The notes under the pieces are model-generated. The model saw nothing but the letters and a program-made list of their open reading frames with translations, ran no database searches and was not told the DNA's origin. Shown here piece by piece: positions 33,401-48,400 of a stretch of 60,000 nucleotides of DNA. The stretch covers positions 28,510,001 to 28,570,000 of the forward strand of contig NC_092674.1 in the NCBI RefSeq assembly GCF_964355755.1, in the 5' to 3' direction. This DNA is from Antedon mediterranea (taxonomy: Eukaryota; Echinodermata; Crinoidea; Comatulida; Antedonidae). Numbering within the stretch: position 1 is the first letter of the stretch; each line of letters begins with the position of its first letter. The position numbers and the translations under genes were made by a program.

Positions 33401-36400
33401 TGGTTGAAACATAAATTTCCCCCATGTTTGTTTTACGGAATGTGTTCCCTGATTAGGGGTGTCCTCTAATATAGTGATATCCCAAAAGTGGTTCTACTTT
33501 ATATCCTATATATGTGGTTTTAGGCAAAAGGGGCAAGACAACACTAGGCTGGTGGAGGGTGTTATGTGACCATTATGATAAGGCATGTGTGGCGGCACAT
33601 ATGTGGTCAAAGTTCATTTAGACCATGCTGTTCTGTATGTTGTTGTTCACGAGTGTTACAGTATTAAATGGATATACATGAACATCATTGTTGTGCCTCA
33701 TTGTTATAGCCTAGTATTGTTACAGTAAACATGATACATGGTGGCAGCGGTAAACGAGTATGAGTACCCGGATTAAAATTGGAATAGCGATGCAGAGGGG
33801 TTAGTTAGCAATGGGAGGGAGGATTTTAAAATGGATAAATAAAACAATTTAAAAAAAGAAAAAATATCATCATCCGTGGCAAGTATGTATTAAATCATGC
33901 CAGTGATCTTTATTATGCTAATATTGTGGATGTCAGGGTATTCCCCCTCTAATCTGTGAAAACAAAATCTTTTTTAAGGAACTAATGAATTTACACCCAC
34001 AAAAACCCCTTCACTAGGCATGCATAAAGCCAGTAATAAAGTCTTGAGATTGCTTGTGTAATTTAAGCATCGAAAAGCATCCATGGTTCAACACACACAG
34101 AATATCCAATCCATCATTTATAGCCAACTGAGCTTAATTCTAGTATTTCTCAACAAGTTCAATGCCATTACAGTATTCCTAATAATAATTTATCTAACAC
34201 TTTCTGTATCCATCCAAGGTCAGGTTATTGCCATTTTATGTCAAGATGCATAATATGTGTATTATTAATTTAATATGCTTATATTCTAAATGTAAATTTT
34301 TTGTGTATAGGGTACAGTAGCTTTGCATCAGGGAGCTAAGTACTCAAAAAGCTTGAATCCACCCCTAGCCATCAGCGGCAAGCTCGGTGGGCTAGAGGTA
34401 TGAACAACATGCTAGTAGTGAGTCCATGACTGTTTATACAACACGCCAATGTTGATGCTTGTTGATTTAGTGTGATTGTATAAACGGGCCCTAACAAAAT
34501 TACATTAAATCAATAAAAAAGCAAGTATGGTCTCTAATGCAAAGATTCTTATAAAGATCTGTCTACACTATCAAACTTGTTTGTGATGTGCTCAAATATA
34601 AGATGACATCATCGTGTCCATATATGGACACATCACATTTTGTTGTCACATAAAGTTTGATAGAAAGTGTAGACAGAACTTAATTGAGATCTGAAAAAAA
34701 ATACCAGAACATAGCAATGGAAGTTTAGGCCTAGCACGTCGCAAATTCCTTTGCAGAATTATCAAACTTTATTCAAGAGGAAATGTTATTTTATAATTGA
34801 CAGCTATTTTTGACAGCTCTGTTGTTGGGATGACAACAATTAAGCTAAAAAAAGATAAAGCGATCAACTCAAAGTTTAATTGACATCAATTAAGAAGCTA
34901 CGTATTTACAAATAGTGTCATTTTAGGAGAAGAAACATAATTGTCGCAAAATTTCTATTCTCTTAACAGAATTCTATCTTTAGAAATTTTGGAACCGTTC
35001 TTAACGATCATTTTACGACTTTGTTTGTGAACCATTTTTAGAATTGGATATGAAAAGATTCAATACTTAGGCGATGTTTTTACGTAATAAGTATAGAGCT
35101 CGTTGAGTCATACAGAGAAAAATCAGATTGCGCTATCAGCTATAAGACTAAAAACAAAACAGCACATGTTTTTAAAAGATGAGCCAAATAAATTGATTGA
35201 TTTGAGTTATCAACCAGAGTTACACAGCACATACATACTGTATGTACAAACCATGAGCAAAACACTTAAACTATGTGGACAACCCGACACGTTAATCACC
35301 ATTTTATAGTTATACATTATGATTTATTCAAATTTTTTTTTTCTTTAAAAGAAAATCTCATCAGACTTTATAATGTAATAATTTTAATTCTAAAATGAAA
35401 AAAATAAATGTTTATTTGAATTGAAATAATTCTATTGGGGTTCTGAACACAGGAATCGAGAAAAATATGGGTTTTTCAGAAGCTGTACCCAGAAATTCTT
35501 GAGACAACTTCCAAATTACAAATTTATTCTTTGCTTTAGCACAGCTGGTAACTTGTGTTGTTGGCCAATATCCAAAATCTTAATTGCTAATATATTATAT
35601 TATACATTCTTTACCTGTTTAAAGGTAAATGTTTTAGAACATTTTTTATATAAACAAAATAACTGACTTGGCCCTAATAGGGTAGAATACTTTGAAAATG
35701 GGGAATCTGTTATCAAAAGGTGTTGGCATAGAATAAGGAAAACTGGTGATGATGTGCAGAGATTGAGATTCCTATAGTAGCTTTTCAGTGGTAACACAAA
35801 TAAATACAGAAGTTGTTTTCTACAACACCATCTGCAAAGACACAACAATAATAAATAGGTCACAGAAGAAATAACATCGGCAAAATAACGGTTGTTCGAT
35901 CCAGTTTCGATGTTCACACTAGTTGATAGACAATAAATAAAACATTCCAAAATATAAATATTATGACGTTGTTTTAAATGTTTCACATTTGGTTCACCCT
36001 GAAGAACATTGCCATAAAAAACGGTTATTAATAGCACAAACGCAATCCGTCATTACAGTTTTAAATTTCTGTCTACACTATCAAACTCTACAGTATGTGA
36101 CAACAAAATGTGATGTGCCCATATATCACTACCATATTTGGGCATATCACTACCATATTTGGGCATATCACTACCATATTTGGGCACATCACACTAGTTT
36201 GATAGTGTAGACAGCTTAACAACCATATTACAACAATCTATTTCAAATGGTTGGTTTTATTGTGAACGACAGGTATACTTTATCATTAGCACTTTTTCTT
36301 CGAAACTACGTTCAGACAAACAAGTTTAATAGACATCATTAACATCTAAAAATATACTGTTTGAATCATCCTTAATTTAAAATGTTAAAAATATATTGTC

Positions 36401-39400
36401 CCCCAAAGAAATAAAGATGAATAAAAGGCCATTTTGTAGTTTTAATCGAGTAATTCACTTTCGCCAACATAAAACGAGAAAAAAACAATTGCACTTTTTC
36501 TCTTTTCAAATCTATTTTTATAGTTGAGATAATATATTTATATATATATATATTTATTTTATTTAAGCGAATAAACTGCCCGGGACGTTTATTGTTAAGG
36601 GGGTTTTATGTGGGGTGGGACGTTTATTTTTTTGGGTGTAATAAACATGTATAATCAAATAAAAAATACCGCCTAGATTGGAAAAAATATAACACAATTA
36701 ATATTAAGAAGTGATAAAATACATTAAAAATTGTATCAAAATTCTTTGTAAATTGTAGATCATGTCAATCAATGAATTCTACTATAAATAGTTATGTGTT
36801 ATGTGTATAATGCATGTAGCATGGTGTTTATTTGAGGAAATAAATAATTTATTCGAGGGGTGTTTATTGAAAATTATGTTCTATGGGGGAGCCTTTATTC
36901 GCGGGAGGCATTTATTCAAAGCGGGGTGTTTATTCTAATAACGGACCAGTAATGAAAGAAAGTTCCTCACCAACTACTTTACAATACCAAGATTAATTTT
37001 TCTTGGAAGACCCAAATATGTAAATGGGTTGTTATGTATTTGATAGATAATTCTACCTTATGCTACAATTAGTTTGGGATAAATTCTCACTTTGGTCAAG
37101 ATTTCATTTGATGTGCTGAATTATACACGAACACGCTTCTATAAATCATGATTCAGTGCCTTCTCAATTGTGACATACTTAAAACAAATTTGGCACCACC
37201 TTCATAACATCAATTAGACACAAAAACAGGTAACATGAAAATACACTTATGTTTTGATACAATTACAGAAATCGAATAAAAAAAGCAAGAAATGCTGGCG
37301 ATAATATAGCAAGTAGGTCGAGTAATTCAACTTTGGCTCAGTGGGGTGTTCCTCCACTACACCCCCACCTGCCCCAACTATAACAAAACTGAAAATGTTC
37401 CCAATATTATATAATACAGTACAAATTTGAGAGGTATTTAAACTATTTGTATAATGTTCAATCCTTAATATCAGTATCACTGGAGTTCACTTTGGCATTT
37501 ATAGGGAAACATGTTTAGTGAGTAAACAAATAATTCAAGATAAACAACATTTTTTTCATTCATTCAATTATGTTTGAGCCTAATACTTTTATATTATTTC
37601 AATTAAATGGATAAAAGAATTATCTGCCAGTCAAAATATTTTAAAAAACTTCGCCCCTGTCCCTGTTATGTTTCCCCTTTTCTTCTCCCCTCCAAAAAAA
37701 ATTGCAAAAAGATCTGCACTTTCCTTGCTCTTAAAAATTCAAGAAATGCTTTATTTTTATGTTAGAACTGCTTTAATTCAATGTGATTATATATTTTTTT
37801 AATAATTTAAAACCAACTTTTTGTGTTTATTAATCATATTTAATTAGTTTAATTGCAACAAAATAAAAAGAGAAAACGAATATCAACAATATATGTGCAT
37901 AATTTATGCTTAACGACAAATCTTTGATTAAAAAAAACCTCTCTTATCTGTATTTGATGAATCATGTTATGAGCTACTTAAAGTATAACATGCAGATAAT
38001 ATATAACCAGAGGCAGTGTTAGGCACAAGACATCATTTGAAATTGAATATTATGCAAGAGACAATTTACCATTAGGATAACTATTTTATTTTCTCTGTGA
38101 ACTATTAAATAAGAAATAAATACTGTATCCTCTGGTATAATCCGCACCTCTTTAGAACACGAAATTGGGCCAACTGTTGGGGTAGGACTATATTAAAAGG
38201 GAAAGCCCCGGTTCAGAAAAAAATTGATTGGTATAAAGCATTTCTTGTAAAAACTCATCTGAACTGACTAGAGAGAGGCCTACATCCAGACCAAAAGTCA
38301 ATACTGGGACTATAACTGGGATATGATCAGACATAAAGTTAGGGATGGGATTATAACCAAGAATATACAGTAATAAAAAATACAATTTAAAATGATATAC
38401 CACAGTAAATGTCAAAATTATTCTCCTGCAGTAACTGCATTCAGTTTGCTATTTATACATGCAATTATAGCCAGTTTTCTGGGTATACTACACACCGTTT
38501 ATTGCAGTCTGTCTCATAAACTTATGCAGTATAACGTGTATACCTCATTTCAGCAGAAGCAGACATTTATTTTTCATTCCTCAATCAGATTTATAAAAAC
38601 CAACAGGCCAACAATAGATCTTGCAGCCAAATTAAAAACCAGGGCAAAATTTACCAATGTAGACATCCTTGCAATACAACAAGGGGGGTTTCCTACACAC
38701 CATGAAACATCCGCTTTGCTCATAGCCTTTGGTTTGGTTTAGCAGTTAGATTATTGCATATTCATTGGTCTGCATTAATCTTGGGCCCAGTTGTCTTAAA
38801 GAGCAGTTCGTTCATTATATATTGATTATGCCACTGTTACAATTAATTCTATTTTAAGTATTTACACAAAGACTTCAATATGCTAATATACTTTTAAGTA
38901 CTAGAATTCATTACCAAATCTAATTATACCAGCAGAAAATGAGAATACACAGTTTCACAAACAATGTATTTAAATTGCAGAATATTTATAGTTGATAATT
39001 GCTCAACTATTACTATAACCAATGGTCAGCTCCAGAGATCAAAGGGTTTACCTGTGGCTGCGACACGATCAGTTCCACACCCCCTGACAGACACTGTGCG
39101 CTATGGAGAATATGTACATAGTACAGTACTGTTTTGTTGCAGCCAGACATAATACCAATGGACTGTTCCTATCTTAGCCAGACGAGCTCAGTGTCCTGTT
39201 GTTAGATTGCTTTGGTGTAACAGATTATATGCAAACAATTGAATAGAAATGCATTTAGACCTTGCTGTAGCAATCACAAAATCAATTTGTTTTTCCTACG
39301 ACAAACTACACTACCACGTTTTAAATCATATCAGTGATTATTAAGTCCCAAAAACCCCAGCATTGTAATCCATACACGACTATGGTTTGTGATCGAACCA

Positions 39401-42400
39401 GAACTCATTTCTTTGGGTTATGTAATCAGAATCAACCGATTTATTTAGTAATCCATTTTACCTGTTTCAAACTAAAAATAGTTGATACAGAAATTGGAAC
39501 ATTCCAATATGATACACATTTGGACAAAAATTTGGTATTGAAAGATTGAAATCAATAACAATTTAATCCAGTAATGATTAAAATTCAATCCAATTATCTG
39601 ATGATTAATCCCAAGAAGCTTATTTACAGTGATGTAGCCACAAGAAATTTAAAAAAGGGAACAATCTCTGTTCAAGCCATAGGATTGTCAAAGACCGTTG
39701 TGAAAAAAAGGTCAGGTTGAAACCTTACCAACTGTACTGGTGGCTACGGCCCTTATTTGTGATAGTGTTCTTTTTTCATTAATAACTATATACACTTACC
39801 TTAATAATAAGCTCATAACGTGGAATTCGTTGAACAGGTTTTATGATAAGGTCATCAACACTCAGTTTTTCTTTATTCTCTCTCATACGATCCTAAAAAA
39901 GTGTTACATATACAATTTATAATAGATACTAACACCAGTAATTGCAAAACCATATTAAACACTTTTATATAGATATCTTTATAATGCAAAAGTGTCTGCA
40001 TCACAGGGAGATTGTAAATAAGTCTGCAAAGGGCAAAATATACTTTATAAAGTATTTTGTCATCTTGTTTAGTAAATTGTTTAAATGCATTTTTGATATT
40101 ATATCATTAGGTAGCATTCAACAGTAAATACTAATACAAAAGTACAAGATGATCTTTTGGGCTGATGTGGAACCCATAAGACCATATATGGAAAAGTTTG
40201 GAACAAATATGGAAAAGTTACGACCATATATGAAAAAGTTATGACCATAAATGTAAATGTGTATGTTTCTTGCTAGTTTTAACATAAAGCAAGGCACTTT
40301 TTCTTTGCTCTATGGTTATACCAAGTTTACTTACATCAAGAAACTTGTTGAATGCTGGTTTGGCCGATGCTTTTGATATAAGTTCTTTTGCTCGACTAAA
40401 GTTATTGATAAACGAAGTGTAAGTATCCAATAAGCTTTGCTTCGTAAACTGTAAAAAGAAAGAAAGAAGATAATTAGATAATCAATAGATCAAATATAAT
40501 TTCAATTGTTGTTATCGGTTTCAACTTAGATGAATTCTCCCATTGAAATGTTTATTCCGAAATGTATTATGATTATTAATATTGTTATAAAATCAACAAT
40601 CGATAAAAATGAAAAACGATTTTAAAATTTGTCACCCAAGTATGTCATAAACAATATTATATAACACCTAAATAAATTCCTGCCACTTGATTGGACGATT
40701 GTGGATCACATGGCGTGCAATAGTACACACTTATTAAACGATCGTTTAATAGTACTTTTTTTCATGTATGAAAAAAAAACTTTTTGCTTTTGGAATATAT
40801 ATTTTTTATACTATTTCTTTTTGGATATAACACAGTATGCAAGTTTCAGTTGCTGCAGTAACTGTTCAACAATACTGCAGAAACAGACCAATTTTGCCAA
40901 GATCTCTCGGCATACGCCTTGTGTAGCCTACGCCTTTCGTGTGAACTAGGCATTGGGGTTTCGCATCTCCACGCCACATCCTTGAGGTTATTAACGACCG
41001 CTACATACCCCAACTTAACTATGCAGCCTCTGATGTAGATTGGAGAGGCGTTACCATGGAGATGTGACTGAATGTAGGTCACCTTATTTATTTCCTTTAT
41101 TGCAATGATCTCATTAAAAATCTCATAAATGCCAAGTTGGGATTTGCCAATCAGATATGTGATACTTTTCAATGTGTTGCACACAAATATACATAAGCAA
41201 TTTCCTAAGACATTGTTTGGAAGATCTATAATTCCAACTAATTAAAAAAAAAATTAATATTATATTCAAAATGATTTAAACAATGCTATTTTATTACCAT
41301 ATCTGACAGGAGAATAGTCCCCGGTTATTAGACTAAGGGTAACAATTTATGGGGTGGGATTATACACGGACCACATTGAATTTACTAACTACTACTAATT
41401 TTTATCTATTCTGCCCAGTGAGAACCATGCCATTGTTTTAGCTTTCGACACACCAGTTCCATCCAATTTCCCTTATATTCCTGCATTCTCACTCCAGAGG
41501 ACGATAAAGCATATTGATCGAAATGTCGAGAAACTCAACAGTTCTTTTCAGAACTATAATGTGGTTTACTACAAACTTTTTTATCAACATATTGATTTTT
41601 CCATGTAAACCTTCAAAGGACATATTACTACTATTTTACCAAATTTTCTCATTTTTTTGATATAATATCCAAACACTGAGGGTTAAAGTAAATTAATGTA
41701 TTATCATATATCACAGTATATGTGTATTTAATGTATACACTGGGAGGGATACATTAATAATAGTTAGCTTCATAATAAATTGTATCATTAAATTTTTTTT
41801 TCTGCCGGCATTATAAAAATGTCTTAATAACGCTGATAATTCTAATTTATGATGAAGCTAAATATTATTAATTTATATCCTGCATTATATTAATATTAAT
41901 AACGATTACTGAAACTGAACTGTAGAATTAATTTCTCCCGTACTTTGACAAATGCTGACTATACAGATTTCAGAAGATTACTACTATATTATACTCAGAT
42001 ACTCAGGTGGACCTCATATGAAAATGATGATGGGTTTTTTATAAATAATAACTACGGTATGGTAAACTCAAAACTCATCTCTTCAGAGAAGCATAATCAC
42101 ACGCTACTACTTGCACAGATCTTGGAAAACACAGCGCTTTGAAACCTTTGTCTCTTGCGCTTTATAAATGTTATTAGTTATCCGCAACGAAGTTGCAGGA
42201 TAACTCCTTGTGATTGTACGAAATCATCATCATCTTTTTTTTCTTTATCTTCTTTCTTTCTGTAAATTTTGTGTCACCCGTATCTGTAAAACTTGCAAAC
42301 ATAACATTTCGTAACTTTCTCAACATATCTTCATTCATATGAAGTTGTGCAGCGAAGCTTTTCAGGATGTTTACAATTGCGCAACGTGACTTACGCGCGA

Positions 42401-45400
42401 TTTAACGATTTTCTCGTATTTAACATAGGTCAAAAACCAAATAACATTTTAAATTGAAACTTTTCAAAAGTTTAATTTATATCATGCGCTAACTTTCTGT
42501 TGAAAAAAAATTGCGTGTTTTACACAAAGTTACGCGCGCACGCGCATTTAAAATTTCAAAATGCGCAAAATTAATTTATAATCAACTTTCTACGCGTTTC
42601 ATGTCATTTTAAGCATGTCAAAAATTCCCACGCGTGCGCAAATTTTAACGTGTGCGGTGCGCACGTAGCGTGGAAAACATATTTTTTTCGCGTGATTTAT
42701 GTTTTTCCAGCCTTTTCTAGTAATTTTACCAACTTTTAAACAATTTCGACTTAAAGTTACGTCATACGAGCACGTCGAATTGGACAATTTGCGCGCGTTT
42801 TTGATGAAAAAGTTCAAAAATTCGTCAAAATTATGCCTTTTTTTAAACAGTCGTAATTTCTAAACTGCACGGTCAACTTTGAATGACAATGAAAAAATGA
42901 CATTTTCTGGAAGTTGATGAGTTGCAGATATCGGATCATGTATTAATATGGCTAACCGGACATTGTGACGTCATCGTGTGGCCACGCGAATATACAATTT
43001 AGGATTTTTGTATCTTTCTTCATAGCTCATCACATTTAATAGAGCGCTTCTCCACTTATTCGTTTATCATTTTCACCCCGATTTTAATATTGTGTAGGTC
43101 AATCAACTATCTTTCGCATGAATTAACTTTTTTTTAATTTTTGTGACGTCATCATGCCTAAAAATTTAAATTACGTGTGGCATTAATTTCATCTTTACAG
43201 TAAATTTTAATCTGTTATAGCTCGTAAGAATAAAATCTGATAATCACGATTAAAGCGTTTTCTAGAAGCTATTTGATTGCACATAGGAAATCATGTGAAA
43301 ATTTTGCCAATCGGATGTTGTGACGTCATCATATGGCCAGTTAAATAAAAAAAGTCGTATTTTCATCTTTTGCGTCATAATTCATTACATTTAAAAGAGC
43401 GCGCATCAATATTTTACGTATTTTAATTTCTTCTACACATTAATATGTTGTTGCCGAGATAATTTCCTTCCGAAATTGCTACCTTAGTGTTTCATTTTGA
43501 TACCGTCTCCATGTTAAAAATTGAAATAAATGGCGGGTCCCGTAATTTCACCTATTCTACACTGTATATAATATATATACAGATTATACTGTTTGTACTA
43601 TATACTATATGACACAAAATTGACAGAATTCAGCACTAACAACTATTATCATATTCATCAGTTCAGGTCATAATGCCATAATGGTTTTCTGTGTGGAATA
43701 TTCCAACGTATGACGTGCACGTGGCGTTTGTCGTGCGGATAACTAACTCGTCAAAGTGACGAGTTACATGTCTAGTTTATTATTATTATTATTATTATTA
43801 TATGATACACACATCTAAAAAATACCCCTTTTTTATTATTTACAAAAATAGTAGTAATATATTGTTTAAAGGTTTGCATGGCGAAATCAATATTAATGTT
43901 AATATATAAAAGTTTAATTTAATAGCCTTTCTTTTCCATAGCTAATATATGAAAAAAGTAATATATGAAAGATAGTACAGTAGATAATAGTAATACTGGG
44001 CTCTCTGCATGCAGCACCCTTAGCCAGCATCTGTGCCCCATAAATTAGCATTGCATATAAAGGTATTGGCAGTCTTTTCACCATACCATTCCGAAGCTAA
44101 AGCTGTAAAAGCAATTTTTAAGTAGGCCAGACTTATTTCCTCTTTTTGCTGAAGAACTAAAAAGAAGGTGTATCTTATATAATAATAACTTGCACTGATG
44201 AAGAGCTAACTCTGCTAATTTTTCTGGCTGTTTTACTTTTTGGTTATCCGCAACGAAGTTGCAGGATAACCTCTTGTGATTGTACGAAATCATCATCATC
44301 ATCATCATCATCATCAACAACTTTTTATTCTTCTTCTTTCTTTCTGTATGATTTTTGTGTAACGCTTTTCTCTGAAACTTGCAAACATAACATTTTGTTA
44401 ACTATGTTAACATTTTGACATTTATGTAACGTCGTCAAGCGAAGCTTTTCATGATGTTTACAATTGCGCAACGTGACGTACGCGCGATTTAACGATTTTC
44501 TCGTATTTAACATATGTCGAAAACCAAATAACATTTTAAAGTGAAACTTTGCAAAAGTTTAATTTATATCATGCGCTAACTTTCTGTTGAAAAAAAATTG
44601 CGTGTTTTACATAAAGTTACGCGCGCACGCGCATTTAAAATTTCAAAATGCGCGAAATTAATTTATAATCAACTTTCTACGCGTTTCATGTCGTTTTAAG
44701 CATGTCAAAAATTCCCACGCGTGCGCACATTTTTACGTGTGCAGTGCGCACGTAGCATTGAAAACGTATTTTTTTCGCGTGATTTATGTTTTTCCAGCCT
44801 TTTCATGTAATTTTACCAAATTTTTAACAATTTCGACTTAAAGATACGTCATACGAGCACGTCGAATTGGACAATTTGCGCGCGTTTTTTATGAAAAGGT
44901 TAAAAAATTCGTTTAAAATATGCCTTTTTTTAAACAGTCGTAATTTCTAAACTAGACGGTCAACTTTTTGTGGATGGCATATTCTGGAAGTAGATGAGTT
45001 GTAGATATCGGATCAGGTATTAATATGGCTAACCGGACATTGTGACGTCATCGTATGGCCACGCGAATATAAAATTTAGGATTTTTGTATCTTTCGTCAT
45101 AGCTCATCACATTGAATAGAGCGCATCTCCACTTATCCGTTTTCCATTTTCACCCCGATTTTGATATTGTCTAGGTCAATCAACTATCTTTCGCATGAGT
45201 GAAAAATATTTTAATTTTTATGACGTCATCATGCCTAAAAATTGAAATCACGTGTGGCATCAATTTCATCTTTACAGTAAATTTTAATCTGTTATAGCTC
45301 GTAAGAATAAAATGTGATAATCACGATTAAAACTTTTTCTGGAAGCTATTGGATTGTAGATACGAAATTATGTTAAAATGTTGCCAATCGGATGTTGTGA

Positions 45401-48400
45401 CGTCATCATATGGCCAGTTAAATAAAAAAGGTCGTATTTTCATCTTTTGCGTCATAATTCATTACATTTAAAAGAGCGCGCATCAATATTTCACGTATTC
45501 AAATTTCTTCTACACGCTAATACGTTGTTGCTGAGATAATTTCCTTTCGGAATTGCTACCTTCGCGTTTCATTTTAAAACCGTCAACATGTTAAAAATTG
45601 CAATAAATAGCGGGTCCCGTAAGTTCACATATTCTACACTGTATGTGATATGGATACAGATTATACTGTGTATACTATATATGAATTTATATATAGATAA
45701 AATTCAGCAATAACAACATATCATATTCTTCAGTTCAGGTCATAATGCCAACGTGAACACTTCCTTTTGTCCTCAACCTATCCCCTTAATGTTAATGTTG
45801 CACCACTTGCGCGGCGGATAACCAAACTCGTCAAAGTGACGAGTTACATGTCTAGTATCGTTTTGATTTAGTTCTTTGCTTTTATTTGTATCTCCATTGA
45901 GATCCAGCCACTGCTACACACATTTATATAATAGAAAATATAAGGAAAATACAACTTTTTTCTGTTTCTCTAATTAAAGTAATTTCTATATAAGGAAAAT
46001 ATAACTTCAGTAATTTTATTTCTTTTAAATTTTGTAAAATAATATTTTTAAAATGGTGGTAAACAAGGTTTTTTAAAGGCAAAGGCCTAGCAGTCAGTAG
46101 TCGACAAAATTAAAACACAATAATAGCCTGGATTCATAATATAAAGTGCCTAATGTTGTAAAACCTCTATTAGGCACTATACATATTATTATCCGGGACC
46201 GCTTCTTCCTTGGCTGTTTTGAAATTAATATTCCTAAAAATTGAATTATCTATACTGTACACTTTGTCATAAAAGATACCGTTTACATAAAAATAACCAA
46301 TAAACTAGATGTGCATAATTATCATTATTCTAAACTGCTGTCTAATATCACAATACCCTAAATGTATGTATGGGTGTGTCTCGTATTACTCATACAAAGC
46401 CAAGTATGTTTGAATATAAATATTCATATTCCTAATTTCTATAATAATTGCTATCATAGTATGGAATGAAATTTGCTCAACAACTGATGTTGCAATCATA
46501 TAAATATATTATCATATTAATATATTATTACATGCTGGAAGTATACAGTTTATTATATAACAGCATTAAGCGTGGTTCCCACTAGCGACTCAATGTAACG
46601 CAACGCAGCGACGTATCGACACAAAGTGCTGTATTGCGTAATCACAAGTGAGAACCGACGACGCAACAATGCTGCAAATATCGCAGGTTTGATTTCACGC
46701 AGACGGGGCAAACACAGTTATTGGAAGGCCATTTTCTGACGTTGCGTAGATTTGTGTTCTGTTGCGTCGATAGTGAGGAACCAAGCTTTGCAATGAGATA
46801 TACGCCAGATACTCTAAATTGTCTATTAATTAGCAGATTTAATGGTTTATGTACTGTATGTACTATACATTGATGGAGTGTTTGAAACAAAATCATTTAA
46901 CTCTGACACGATTTGAACCAAGCAGTGCCACAACCAAGTAAACCGTAAAAATGTAATTGAGACAGTATTTGTAGAAATGTTTAAATGTTGTTATACTGCT
47001 CCTTTAAATTTTATGATTAAAAAAAATAGATAGCATATCGTAACTGCGATAAAAGAAAATTACTGATCATTTTTTTTAATGAAAATAAAAATTTAACAAT
47101 TTGTAAAGATTGTGTGTGACAAGGTCAGCAGACTACTTTGCCTCGACAAAACTTGATTTAACATAAATACTCCTATGGGACAAGGGATGCATTAGCATTA
47201 ACAATTACTGACAGAATAGTCATACCTTTAGTGTAGATTTGTAAAGCCTACAAAAGCCTTTATTTGTTTAATCATATGTACTGAAATTTATCTAAACCAA
47301 ACATTTCTAAATTAGTAAATCAGTTTAGATTTATTAATTAAAAAACTCTTCCTTCGTTATTATGTAGTCATGACATAAGTCATTTAATTCCTAAGGGACC
47401 ATATCAAAATTATTATACTGCAGTAATTAAATTTTTACTGCAATAATGTATGATGTTGGATTGTTTATGGTGTGTGTGTTTAGGATTACCCACAAAATAC
47501 TTGCTAAATATTAAAAATAATATTTATTAAAACCTAATCCAATGATGCTATGATTAATAAAAACACTAAAATCGTTTTAAAATCGTATTGTCATGATATA
47601 TTGTTGCTCTCAATCTCTCAACCAATAGGATGAAAACTTGTTAGATTTCTTTTGTTTAATATGTACAGTATGAAAAATGCATATTATCTATTTATCTTCG
47701 GTCGTTTCATCCTAGTGTAAATGCAGTAACCACAGTAGAATAATTTGATATGGTCCCTAACAGTATGTTTATTACCTTTAACAACAACATTGTGGGGATT
47801 GATTGGAAATTCCTCTTTTATTACCATTCAACCTATGTGTTCATCCTAAGCCGGGATTCATTTGGAATGAGTTGCTAGTGTGAACAGTCATTAACAAAGT
47901 TTTACCCATACTAAAATACTTGGTCTGTGTGAACAAAGCTTTTTTTTTTTGTATCTCCATTGAGATCCAGCCACTGATACCCACAGCATTGTCAATTTTG
48001 TATCTCCATTAAGATCCAGCCACTGATACCCACAGCATTGTCATTTTGTATCTCCATTGAGATCCAGCCACTGATACCCACAGCATTGTCAATTTTTCAG
48101 TAATTTGCCTTTGGATTTATTAATTATACAGTGTTATTAATTATCTAATGTAAATATTGCAATCTTTTAAAAATTAATTAAAAACTTGTAAAAAATATAT
48201 ATAAATATTAATTTCATACTCATCCAACAGCGAGTACAAACTCCCCCATTACAGAATGAGGTAAACTAAATTAATAGTTTATCGTGCTTATATAAAAACT
48301 AAGTCTCATTTTAAAATACAGTATAACAGTTTAGCCAAAACAGGCTATACAACTAACACTAGCACTAGCGTACATTAACCCATTGTAGACCAGTTTCATG

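Noticed and set aside
38392-38742. 116-codon open frame in an intron
   Set aside because: It overlaps a repeat relic, lies antisense to the host gene, and shows no domain.
42599-42817. Small ORFs recurring in the Helitron-like elements (also 53069-53311, 54691-54879, 56367-56591, 56451-56690)
   Set aside because: They lie on both strands of the same DNA, change ends from copy to copy and are disrupted in others; substitutions do not favour synonymous positions. They reflect shared repeat sequence, not genes.
44325-44534. Open frame in H2 and its copy at 54300-54539
   Set aside because: It overlaps the 5' body of the element, is absent as an open frame from H1, and has no motif.
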